Shown in pieces: positions 1-6,710 of a DNA stretch of 64,000 nt (positions within the stretch are counted from its first letter, which is position 1; each line of letters starts with the position of its first letter). This DNA is from Succiniclasticum ruminis DSM 9236 (GTDB taxonomy: Bacteria; Bacillota; Negativicutes; Acidaminococcales; Acidaminococcaceae), in contig NZ_FONL01000004.1 in assembly GCF_900112895.1 (NCBI RefSeq), forward strand, positions 62,001 to 126,000. The letters run 5' to 3'. The notes under the pieces are model-generated. The model saw only the letters and a program-made list of their open reading frames with translations, ran no database searches and was not told the DNA's origin. A program made the translations under genes and the position numbers.

Positions 1-669
1 GAGGCTACCAAAAAGCAGGCGGCCCAGCTGATTGTGGCAAACAATAAGAATCTGCCCATCGGTTGCAACGTGGGAGAAATCGTGGACCTGTACTGGGAAG
101 AAGCGGAACGGGAAGGCATCCGTCCGGACATGGCCTTATCCCAGGCGTTGCTGGAGACCGGCTACTTTAATTTCGGCGGCGCCGTGGAACCCTGGCAACA
201 CAATTTCTGCGGATTGGGGACTGTTGGTAACGGAGTCCAGGGAGCCGCTTTTAAAACAACCCGGGAGGGTGTGCGGGCTCATATCCAGCACCTGCTGGCT
301 TATACGAGCCATGACATGCCCAAAACAGAATTAATAGATCCACGTTATGAAAAGGCACATAATCTGCGCCTGCAGAAGGGGCTTATTACCAAATGGTCCG
401 GTCTGAACTGGACCTGGGCCATGGGCGGCGAATACGCGGAAAAAGTCATCAACACGCATCAGTTGATGCTGCGTTGCCCGGACAAGGAACCGGAAGGAAT
501 GTGGACAGACCACAAAAAACAGCAAAAAGAGCTGGAAAAACTGTATGAAAAGAAAATGAAGGAACGCAATAAACTGGAACAATATAAATATGAAAAACCT
601 AAACATGAAAAATATAAAAGTGAAAACCGTAAAAATGAAAAGCATAAGAATGAAAAACGCAAAAAGTAA
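1..669 (+). CDS. Glucosaminidase-domain peptidoglycan hydrolase, 5'-truncated
   Basis: The reading frame is open from base 1, so the true start lies outside the window; 222 codons are visible. The central part resembles the glucosaminidase family (PF01832), which cleaves N-acetylglucosamine bonds in peptidoglycan: a SQALLETGYFNFGG segment carrying the expected catalytic Glu, then a CGLGTVGN loop and a family-like distal part (AAFKTTREGVRAHIQHLLAY). After CPDKEPEGMW the protein becomes a Lys/Glu-rich tail that ends in five pentapeptide repeats of the form xKxE(K/N). A basic tail like this could bind the anionic cell wall, which is inference. trmL follows 12 bases downstream, so the two may be co-transcribed. 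Family assignment is good; the exact bond cleaved is not known. Confidence 0.8.
   Translation, partial: EATKKQAAQLIVANNKNLPIGCNVGEIVDLYWEEAEREGIRPDMALSQALLETGYFNFGGAVEPWQHNFCGLGTVGNGVQGAAFKTTREGVRAHIQHLLAYTSHDMPKTELIDPRYEKAHNLRLQKGLITKWSGLNWTWAMGGEYAEKVINTHQLMLRCPDKEPEGMWTDHKKQQKELEKLYEKKMKERNKLEQYKYEKPKHEKYKSENRKNEKHKNEKRKK
583..657 (+). repeat. Five tandem 15-bp repeats coding the basic tail
   Basis: Five in-frame 15-base units code for YKYEK, PKHEK, YKSEN, RKNEK and HKNEK, followed by RKK and the stop codon. The units differ at several bases but keep the AAA and GAA codons in register. The stretch is clearly more A-rich than the catalytic part of the gene. Confidence 0.85.
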
Positions 670-681
670 AGAGGCCTGACC

Positions 682-1197
682 ATGCATATCGTTTTATACC
701 AGCCGGAGATTCCGGCTAACACCGGCAACGTCGTTCGTCTGTGTGCAGTAACAGGCTGCCATTTGCACCTGATCCGTCCTCTGGGCTTTTCGACGGATGA
801 TCGGCAGCTGAAACGGGCAGGGCTGGACTACTGGCACCTGCTTACGATAGACTACTGGGACGACATACGCGAGTTGTTTGAAGCGTATGAAGATAGTCCT
901 AAATTTTTTCTGACGAGTAAAGCATCGAAAGGTTACACTGAGGTGCACTATGATTCGGAAAGTCTGTTGGTCTTCGGCAGGGAAACCTCCGGGTTACCGG
1001 ATTGGATCCACGAAGAATTTCCGGATCAGTGCCTTCGTATTCCCATGATTCCGGATCCCAAGGCGCGTTGCCTGAACCTGTCCAATGCGGTGGCAGTAGT
1101 GACATATGAAGCCTTCCGCCAACAACCGGATTTTGGCGGACTAAGCCTGACGCCGACGTTTCATTCCGGCAAACTGAATTCACAGTATGAATCATGA
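682..1197 (+). CDS. trmL: tRNA (cytidine/uridine-34 2'-O)-methyltransferase TrmL
   Basis: This is a 171-residue SPOUT-class methyltransferase of the TrmL/YibK family, which methylates the ribose of the wobble base in certain tRNA-Leu species using S-adenosylmethionine. Family marks are the N-terminal LYQPEIPANTGNVVRLCA, the middle FGRETSGLP and the C-terminal RCLNLSNAVAVVTYEA, which together form the trefoil-knot cofactor site. Length is typical. The ATG at 682 follows an AGAGG ribosome-binding site. It sits between the hydrolase and the folate operon, with no terminator visible before it. Its substrate class is represented in this window by the tRNA-Leu(CAA) at 51713. Confidence 0.93.
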   Translation: MHIVLYQPEIPANTGNVVRLCAVTGCHLHLIRPLGFSTDDRQLKRAGLDYWHLLTIDYWDDIRELFEAYEDSPKFFLTSKASKGYTEVHYDSESLLVFGRETSGLPDWIHEEFPDQCLRIPMIPDPKARCLNLSNAVAVVTYEAFRQQPDFGGLSLTPTFHSGKLNSQYES

Positions 1198-1226
1198 ATA
1201 AGCAGCGAATCTCAACAATTCTGCTT

Positions 1227-1255
1227 TTGATAACAGATGAAGAAATGGATATATC
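1227..1255 (+). promoter_or_regulatory. Candidate promoter of the folate operon
   Basis: TTGATA at 1227-1232 and TATATC at 1250-1255 are separated by 17 bases, a good match to a housekeeping sigma promoter. It ends 26 bases before the first gene of the operon. Sequence match only. Confidence 0.5.
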
Positions 1256-1281
1256 TTGTCTGAACAGTTACAGGAGGCGCC

Positions 1282-1659
1282 ATGATCGTTTTGAAAGAGT
1301 TTGAATTTGACGCGGCCCATTATCTTCCCAGCTATAACGGGAAGTGCGAGCACTTGCACGGGCATACTTATAAACTGGTGGTAAAAGTGGACGGGCGTCC
1401 GGATATGGAAGGCATGGTACTGGATTTTTCCCTGCTAAAAAAAATCGTGCAGACGAAAGTACTGCGTAAGCTGGATCACAAGCTGCTGAACGATGTACTC
1501 CCCAATCCCAGCGCGGAAAACATTGCAATCTGGGTTTGGGATCAGCTGGCCAAACCGTTATATGCGGAAAACCGGCGGCTGTATGAAGTGGAAGTATGGG
1601 AAACCCGGACCAGCGGCTGCATATACCGCGGCGAATTTTACGAAGGTGAATTATGTTAA
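1282..1659 (+). CDS. queD: 6-pyruvoyl-tetrahydropterin synthase family protein (QueD / PTPS-I/III type)
   Basis: A 125-residue member of the PTPS/QueD family (COG0720). Zinc ligands are visible as H13 and the H26/H28 pair. The catalytic region reads C22-E23-H24-L25-H26-G27-H28, so it holds both the Cys of the QueD class (CxxxHGH) and the Glu of the PTPS-III class (ExxHGH). Published work on this family describes such CExxHGH proteins as able to make both carboxytetrahydropterin for queuosine and hydroxymethyl-dihydropterin for folate. The gene opens a folate operon with folE2, folP and folK but no folB, and overlaps folE2 by 7 bases. It is therefore a strong candidate for a FolB replacement; dual activity is inferred. 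The ATG follows a strong AGGAGG site. Confidence 0.85.
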   Translation: MIVLKEFEFDAAHYLPSYNGKCEHLHGHTYKLVVKVDGRPDMEGMVLDFSLLKKIVQTKVLRKLDHKLLNDVLPNPSAENIAIWVWDQLAKPLYAENRRLYEVEVWETRTSGCIYRGEFYEGELC

Positions 1660-2456
1660 ATGAGGCATTGGAAAAAAAGAAACAGTTTTTGAAAGATGTG
1701 CAGTCAGAACAGGACAGCCGCAATATCCCACTGAAACATGTGGGTATCAGCGATTTGCGCTGGCCTCTGGTGCTGCGCGACCGGCAGAAAGGGGAGCAGC
1801 ATACGGTGGCCACGGTATCCGTGGCGGTGGATTTGCCGAAAGACCTGCGGGGTACTCATATGAGCCGTTTTGTGCAGTGCCTGCAGAAGCTGGATATCGT
1901 CAATCTTTCCGCACTGGAAGAGGTGCTGGACGATTTGAAAGAAAGCCTGTTGGCCGACCGGGCCTTCCTGAAGCTGGAATTTCCTTATTTTATCCAGAAG
2001 GAAGCACCGGTAAGCGGACTGAGTTCTGTCATGGATCTGAATTGTGTGTATACGATGGAAAAAGGAACCCATTTTACCCAAAAGGTCGAAGTGCAGGTGC
2101 CCATTCAGACATTGTGTCCCTGTTCCAGGGAAATCAGCGCCTATGGAGCTCATAACCAGCGGGCTGTGGCGTCTTTGGAGATTGAAGCCAGTGAGTTTGT
2201 CTGGATTGAGGAACTTGCGGAAATGGCTGATGCGGGTGCCAGTGCCCCAGTGTACGGATTGTTAAAACGTCCTGATGAAAAGTTTGTGACGGAAGAAGCC
2301 TATGACAATCCCCGTTTTGTAGAGGACGCAGTGCGGGAGATTGCCCTGCGGTTGGAGGCGGATCCCCGTATCAGCTGGTATCGGGCGACGGTAAAAAGTT
2401 TTGAAAGCATTCACAATCATAATGCGTTTGCCTGCGTGGAAAAAGGGTGGAAATGA
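1653..2456 (+). CDS. folE2: GTP cyclohydrolase FolE2 (type IB)
   Basis: This 267-residue protein belongs to the FolE2/MptA family, which converts GTP to dihydroneopterin triphosphate, the first step of folate and queuosine precursor synthesis. The family signature VQVPIQTLCPCSREIS followed by YGAHNQR carries the conserved active-site Cys and is intact. It overlaps the upstream PTPS gene by 7 bases and folP by 10 bases, so the operon is translationally coupled. No FolE1 is present here. In other bacteria FolE2 is often the zinc-sparing form under Zur control; I see no clear Zur site upstream. Confidence 0.95.
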   Translation: MLNEALEKKKQFLKDVQSEQDSRNIPLKHVGISDLRWPLVLRDRQKGEQHTVATVSVAVDLPKDLRGTHMSRFVQCLQKLDIVNLSALEEVLDDLKESLLADRAFLKLEFPYFIQKEAPVSGLSSVMDLNCVYTMEKGTHFTQKVEVQVPIQTLCPCSREISAYGAHNQRAVASLEIEASEFVWIEELAEMADAGASAPVYGLLKRPDEKFVTEEAYDNPRFVEDAVREIALRLEADPRISWYRATVKSFESIHNHNAFACVEKGWK

Positions 2457-3649
2457 TGCTGTACGAAATCAACCAGGACGCGCTGCGTTATGAAATGGAA
2501 CATTTGGGCGTATATAAGCTCAGCGTGGCTATCATGCTGGGCAAAGGAAAAATAACGCCCCTGAAGGTGCTGCATGTCAGGACGCCGGCGGCCAATATCA
2601 TCAAGCAGGAAATGCTGGCGGCAGGAGGAGACTGCGCCACGCCGGGAACGACAATTACCTGTGCGGTTCCCCATGTGGATATCCTATTGCTTGGCAATGC
2701 GAAACATTATAAAACGCTGGTCTATAAACTGAAGCAGATGCCCTATTTCGGCATACCGGATATCGTAGCAGATTTGGAAACGTATCTTGCAGCCCTTCCC
2801 AAATGCACGAAACTGGCAGACGGACGCTTGCTGCATTACGATTCCGTAAAGGTGATGGGCATTATCAACGTGACGCCGGACTCCTTTTATGCCGGTTCGC
2901 GCAAAAAAAGTGTTGATGCAGTGCTGGAACAGGCGGAACAAATGCTGGTGGAGGGTGCTGCCATATTGGATATTGGCGGAGAATCTACCCGGCCCGGCAG
3001 TGATCCGGTTACCCCGGAGGAAGAACGGCAGAGGGTGCTGCCTGCGGTGGCGGAAATCAAAAAGAGATTTCCGGAAAGTATTGTGTCTGTAGATACGTAT
3101 CGCGCTCAATTGGCAAAGGAAGCCTTGGAGTGCGGGGGCGATATCATCAATGATATCAGCGCCATGACGGCAGACGATGCTATGATGGATGTGGTGGCGG
3201 AAGCCAAAGCGCCCATTATTTTAATGCATCGCAGAGGCACGTCCAAAGATATGCAGCAGCAGTGCGAATATAAGAACGTGGTACAGGAAGTGACGGAATA
3301 CCTGTTGAACAGGGCTGCTCTTTTGCAGGAGCGGCAGATCGGTCCGGATAAAATCATTCTGGACCCGGGCATCGGCTTTGCCAAAAATGATGAACAGAAC
3401 CTGAGGCTGATGCAGAATCTGAACGCCCTTACCGTAAATTCGTATCCAGTCCTAATGGCGGCATCGCGCAAGGCTACAATCGGCAATGTTTTGGGACTAA
3501 AGCAGACTCTTCCGCCGGAAGAACGGCTGGAAGGAACGTTGGCAGTCACGGCTGCTGCTGTATATGCCGGAGCCAGTCTGATACGTGTGCATGACGTTAA
3601 GGAGAATGTGCGGTTGATTCGCATGCTGGAAGCCATCCGGAAAGTGTAA
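2447..3649 (+). CDS. folP: Dihydropteroate synthase with N-terminal extension
   Basis: The C-terminal two-thirds is a standard dihydropteroate synthase, which joins p-aminobenzoate to hydroxymethyl-dihydropterin diphosphate and is the sulfonamide target. The first signature GIINVTPDSFYAG and the second ILDIGGESTRPGS are intact, as is the late AASRKATIG segment. The core starts near residue 134. The 400-residue length exceeds the usual 270-290 because of an N-terminal domain of about 130 residues with no motif I recognise. Similar long forms occur in some Clostridia and Negativicutes as far as I recall. ATG at 2447 or 2453 could be used; both lie inside the end of folE2. Confidence 0.93.
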   Translation: MEMMLYEINQDALRYEMEHLGVYKLSVAIMLGKGKITPLKVLHVRTPAANIIKQEMLAAGGDCATPGTTITCAVPHVDILLLGNAKHYKTLVYKLKQMPYFGIPDIVADLETYLAALPKCTKLADGRLLHYDSVKVMGIINVTPDSFYAGSRKKSVDAVLEQAEQMLVEGAAILDIGGESTRPGSDPVTPEEERQRVLPAVAEIKKRFPESIVSVDTYRAQLAKEALECGGDIINDISAMTADDAMMDVVAEAKAPIILMHRRGTSKDMQQQCEYKNVVQEVTEYLLNRAALLQERQIGPDKIILDPGIGFAKNDEQNLRLMQNLNALTVNSYPVLMAASRKATIGNVLGLKQTLPPEERLEGTLAVTAAAVYAGASLIRVHDVKENVRLIRMLEAIRKV

Positions 3650-3732
3650 AGTTTTTTGTGTCTTAACTTTTATTTTGTTTGTAAGCTGCAGCTTCTGCGG
3701 TTATGCGGAAGCAATCTGACTAAGGAATGGTT

Positions 3733-4206
3733 ATGGCAATTTATATTGCGCTAGGCAGCAACCTGGGAGACAAAGAGAATAATCTGAAAGAAGCCCTGCG
3801 GCGTTTGACTAAAAAAGGCATAACGGTCTGCCGGGTTTCCGGTTTTATTTCGACTGCACCCTATGGCGTAGTGGACCAGCCGGACTTTCTGAATGCTGTG
3901 GCGGAAATAGAAACGGATAAATCTCCGGCAGAGTTGTTGCAGATTTTATTGCAGACTGAACGGGAGATGGGCCGGAAACGAGTCCGCCGCTGGGGAGAGC
4001 GGAATATCGATTTGGACCTGCTGTTGTATGACGACCGGATCATTGAACTGCCCGAATTGAAAGTGCCTCATCCGGATATGCAGAACCGGGATTTTGTGCT
4101 GCGCCCACTGGTGCAGATTGCACCGCATATGGTACATCCGGTACTGAAGAAAACGGTAGAGCAGTTATGGAAAGAAATGCAGGACAGAGGAAAAGAGAAA
4201 ACATAA
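3733..4206 (+). CDS. folK: Hydroxymethyl-dihydropterin pyrophosphokinase FolK
   Basis: This kinase activates 6-hydroxymethyl-7,8-dihydropterin with ATP for folP. The N-terminal ALGSNLGD loop, the RRWGERNIDLDLLLYDD signature and the HPDMQNRDFVLRPL segment are all present. I chose the ATG at 3733 (157 residues) because AAGGA at 3722-3726 is spaced 6 bases from it, whereas an ATG at 3727 would touch that site. The 77-base gap after folP has no clear terminator, so folK is probably the last gene of the operon. It ends before a large bidirectional hairpin at 4281. Confidence 0.95.
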   Translation: MAIYIALGSNLGDKENNLKEALRRLTKKGITVCRVSGFISTAPYGVVDQPDFLNAVAEIETDKSPAELLQILLQTEREMGRKRVRRWGERNIDLDLLLYDDRIIELPELKVPHPDMQNRDFVLRPLVQIAPHMVHPVLKKTVEQLWKEMQDRGKEKT

Positions 4207-4280
4207 ATCCGTAACAGTCCGGCATACAAAAGCGGTTTGTCGGGAATAGCAGGCCGCTAAGTATTTAGCCCATTAGTTTC

Positions 4281-4326
4281 AACACAAAAGCGGCTGTACC
4301 TGAAAGGGTACAGCCGCTTTTGTGTT
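4281..4326. terminator. Large bidirectional terminator between folK and a convergent gene
   Basis: A perfect 20-base inverted repeat (4281-4300 and 4307-4326) flanks a 6-base TGAAAG loop. The ends are A-rich on the left and T-rich on the right, so it can end transcripts from both folK and the minus-strand gene at 4342. Confidence 0.85.
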
Positions 4327-4341
4327 GCTGCGAATTACGTA

Positions 4342-4581
4342 CTATTTTGCCGCGTTATCTTTGATGCATTCGTTGATGTCTTTGATCAGAGCGGGCACAT
4401 CCAGACCATGGGCACCGGCACCTTCACCGATGGTTTCAAACTGGGCAGCCATACAGCCTATGCAGCCCAGACCGTAATCGGCAAATACCTGCATAATCTC
4501 CGGATGCGCCTGAACGGCTTCGATAATATTGGTGTCTGCCGTAATCACGTCAGCAGTGTTTTTAACGTCTTTTACTTCCAT
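4342..4581 (-). CDS. DUF1858-domain small protein with CxxC motif
   Basis: The 79-residue product matches the DUF1858 family (PF08984): a first half with VITADTNIIEAVQAHPE, then VFADYGLGCIGCMAAQFETI, in which the CIGC pair lies in the conserved GLGCIGC turn. Family members are stand-alone small proteins or N-terminal domains of hybrid-cluster or iron-repair (ScdA-like) proteins. A redox or metal role is likely but unproven. The start was set at the ATG at 4581 because a GAGGTG ribosome-binding site precedes it by 6 bases; the GTG at 4590 lies inside that site. It is transcribed away from mraZ and converges on folK. Confidence 0.82.
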   Translation of the reverse strand: MEVKDVKNTADVITADTNIIEAVQAHPEIMQVFADYGLGCIGCMAAQFETIGEGAGAHGLDVPALIKDINECIKDNAAK

Positions 4582-4615
4582 ATTGTTCACCTCGTAAAAA
4601 TATTGTTGCAGTGAT

Positions 4616-4624
4616 ATTATAGCA
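4616..4624 (-). promoter_or_regulatory. Extended -10 promoter of the DUF1858 gene
   Basis: On the minus strand TGC precedes TATAAT directly, forming an extended -10 element 34 bases upstream of the start codon. No good -35 hexamer is visible. Confidence 0.5.
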
Positions 4625-4693
4625 TTGTTGTATGAAAAGGAAAAGACAGGAAATAAAAATTCATTCTTTTTTCAAAAAACATCAATAAAAGTA

Positions 4694-4722
4694 TTGCAAA
4701 ATAAGGGGAATGCCTGTATAAT
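4694..4722 (+). promoter_or_regulatory. Promoter of the mraZ-led dcw cluster
   Basis: TTGCAA at 4694-4699 and a perfect TATAAT at 4717-4722 are separated by exactly 17 bases. The -10 box touches the first of the MraZ repeats, so a bound MraZ would block polymerase. Transcription should start near 4729, inside the repeats. Confidence 0.8.
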
Positions 4723-4760
4723 GGTGAAAAGTGGTGAAATGTGGGGCAAAGGGGTGAAGA
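4721..4760 (+). promoter_or_regulatory. MraZ operator: four 10-bp direct repeats
   Basis: Four consecutive decamers begin at 4721, 4731, 4741 and 4751 (ATGGTGAAAA, GTGGTGAAAT, GTGGGGCAAA, GGGGTGAAGA), each carrying a G(T/G)GG-type core at the same phase. MraZ is known to repress its own operon by binding GTGG-type repeats with this one-turn spacing upstream of mraZ. The array ends 2 bases before the mraZ start codon. Confidence 0.8.
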
Positions 4761-4762
4761 AA

Positions 4763-5191
4763 ATGTTCCTGGGTGAGTACCGGCATTCTTTAGACGACAA
4801 AGGTCGTCTCTTCATTCCTGCCAAATTACGGGATGTTTTGGGAAAGCGCTTTTTCATCAGCAAAGGATTTGATCATTGCCTGATGATATATGACGAAGAA
4901 CAGTGGAAACTGTTTTCGGACAAGTTGAACGCGTTGTCCATGGGGCAGAAAAAGAACCGGGATATTAAACGATTTTTCTTCTCCGGCGCGGATGAATTTT
5001 CCTGCGATAAGCAGGGGCGCGTGCTGCTGAGTGCCAGCCTGCGGGAACACGCAGGTATCAATAAGGATACCGTAATAGTCGGTGTAGGCGACAAAGCGGA
5101 AATCTGGTCTGCAGAGAGGTGGCAGGAGCGAAATGCAGCTGCAGAACAGATGATAGAGGAAGGTCTTGACGACCTGAATCTGGACATTTGA
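4763..5191 (+). CDS. mraZ: Transcriptional regulator MraZ
   Basis: A 142-residue protein with two SpoVT-AbrB-like halves. The first contains [19 protein letters not shown] and the second [20 protein letters not shown]; the DxxGR motif in each is the DNA-binding signature. MraZ forms a ring and represses the division and cell wall cluster. The ATG at 4763 follows an AAAGGGGTGAAG stretch that serves as both ribosome-binding site and last operator repeat. An in-frame start at 4625 would put the promoter inside the gene and was rejected. rsmH follows after 10 bases. Confidence 0.96.
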   Translation: MFLGEYRHSLDDKGRLFIPAKLRDVLGKRFFISKGFDHCLMIYDEEQWKLFSDKLNALSMGQKKNRDIKRFFFSGADEFSCDKQGRVLLSASLREHAGINKDTVIVGVGDKAEIWSAERWQERNAAAEQMIEEGLDDLNLDI

Positions 5192-5201
5192 TGAGGCGTT
5201 T

Positions 5202-6128
5202 ATGGAATTTGCTCATGTAAGTGTTCTTCTGAAAGAATGTATAGACTGGCTGGTTACAGATCCGGACGGCATTTATGTGGACTGTACGCTGGGCGGGGCC
5301 GGTCATTCTTCTGAAATTGTTGCACGACTGTCGGATAAAGGACGGCTGATTGGTATCGATCAGGATGATGATGCGCTGGCTGCGGCGAAAGAACGGCTAA
5401 AAGACGCACAGTGCATAGTAGAGATCGTAAGGTCCAACTTTAAAGAGTTGAAAGAAGTTTTGCATAAACTGGACGTAGAAAAGGTTACAGGCATCCTCTT
5501 TGATTTGGGAGTATCTTCCTATCAATTGGATACGCCGGAACGGGGCTTTTCTTACATGCATGAAGGTCCGCTGGATATGCGGATGAACCAGGAAAGCACA
5601 CTGACCGCGGATACCATCGTAAATATGTACAGCGAAGCAGAACTCGCCGGACTGATCTGGCGGTATGGGGAAGAACGGTGGGCGAAACGGATCGCGCAGT
5701 TTATTGTAGCGGAGCGGCAGAAAAAGCCGTTGCATACTACCGGAGAACTGGTAGAAGTTATAAAAAAAGCGATTCCCAAAGGAGCCCGTAAAGACGGCCC
5801 CCATCCGGCAAAGAGAACCTTTCAGGCTCTGCGGATTGAAGTGAATGATGAACTGAACATCCTTGATCAGGTAGTGGAGGATGCGGTAAATGCGCTACGG
5901 CCTGGCGGACGAATCGGAGTCATCACGTTCCAGTCATTGGAAGACAGGATTGTAAAGCAGAAACTGGCCCAGCTGGCAAGAGGATGTATCTGTCCGCCTC
6001 ATATGCCCTGTGTGTGTGGAAGGAAACCGCTGATTAGCAAACCGGGCAGCCTGGTCCCCGGGGATAAGGAAGTAGCAATGAACCCAAGGGCAAGAAGCGC
6101 AAGGCTGCGTTTTGCGGAAAAGTTATAA
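5202..6128 (+). CDS. rsmH: 16S rRNA (cytosine-1402 N4)-methyltransferase RsmH
   Basis: The 308-residue product methylates C1402 in the decoding centre of 16S rRNA. It starts with [13 protein letters not shown], has the methyltransferase loop [12 protein letters not shown], and the family's [14 protein letters not shown] and [12 protein letters not shown] motifs. The C-terminal [11 protein letters not shown] is also typical. It follows mraZ in the usual dcw order. Confidence 0.97.
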   Translation: MEFAHVSVLLKECIDWLVTDPDGIYVDCTLGGAGHSSEIVARLSDKGRLIGIDQDDDALAAAKERLKDAQCIVEIVRSNFKELKEVLHKLDVEKVTGILFDLGVSSYQLDTPERGFSYMHEGPLDMRMNQESTLTADTIVNMYSEAELAGLIWRYGEERWAKRIAQFIVAERQKKPLHTTGELVEVIKKAIPKGARKDGPHPAKRTFQALRIEVNDELNILDQVVEDAVNALRPGGRIGVITFQSLEDRIVKQKLAQLARGCICPPHMPCVCGRKPLISKPGSLVPGDKEVAMNPRARSARLRFAEKL

Positions 6129-6194
6129 CGGGTTGACCAGACAAAGAAGGAATCTTCAGACAGAAGTATTATATAAAAAGGCAGGCAAAAGCAT

Positions 6195-6578
6195 ATGTTA
6201 GCTAGAAAGTACAATTATGAGGACCAATGGACGCAGTCGGAGCAGGAGCGGCTCAGAGAGCTTAATGAACTGGAACAGCGCCGCCAACGCATCCGTAAGG
6301 CCAACTATAAACTGTTCCGCCGCCGTTTGTTTGTTACAGTGGGGCTGGTGCTGGCAATGTATTTCGCTACGGTTATGCGCAGCGCCGCTCTGGTGAGCGC
6401 GGGCAATCATCTGATCAAACTGCAAACCCAGGAATCCCAGCTGATAGCCAAGAATGCCGAACTGAAAATCGAGGTGGATCAGCTGAAAGGACCGGAACGC
6501 ATTACTTCAATCGCAGAGAAGCAGTTGGGAATGAAAGTGGCCCGCAGCAACATTTATGTCAAAGCCGTCAATCAGTAG
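6195..6578 (+). CDS. ftsL: Cell division protein FtsL-like
   Basis: A 127-residue bitopic membrane protein. The first 45 residues are charged and cytoplasmic, a single hydrophobic helix (about residues 48-70, LFVTVGLVLAMYFATVM) follows, then a coiled-coil-like stretch rich in Leu, Gln and Glu, ending in GMKVARSNIYVKAVNQ. FtsL scaffolds the septal synthase with FtsB/DivIC and FtsQ. Sequence conservation in this family is low, so the call rests on size, topology and the position after rsmH. The usual next gene, ftsI, is missing. Confidence 0.82.
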   Translation: MLARKYNYEDQWTQSEQERLRELNELEQRRQRIRKANYKLFRRRLFVTVGLVLAMYFATVMRSAALVSAGNHLIKLQTQESQLIAKNAELKIEVDQLKGPERITSIAEKQLGMKVARSNIYVKAVNQ

Positions 6579-6665
6579 GTTAGTGTTAAGATAAGACAGT
6601 AACAGGTCTTGAACTTATCATAGCCTTTTAAAATTTTGCGTAAGAATGAAAAAAGAATTTTGAGA

Positions 6666-6685
6666 GGCAGCCTTTACAGGCTGCC
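6666..6685 (+). terminator. Short GC hairpin between ftsL and murE
   Basis: GGCAGCC and GGCTGCC form a perfect 7-bp stem around TTTACA, followed by GTTTCAATTT. The T run is poor, so it may only attenuate or protect RNA rather than stop transcription. It lies where ftsI normally sits, 25 bases before the murE start. Confidence 0.4.
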
Positions 6686-6710
6686 GTTTCAATTTAAGGG
6701 GGAGTGTGCT

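Noticed and set aside
1-10. Identical decamer GAGGCTACCA at base 1 and at 63661
   Set aside because: Ten bases only, in unrelated contexts; most likely chance, not an attachment site or duplicated edge.
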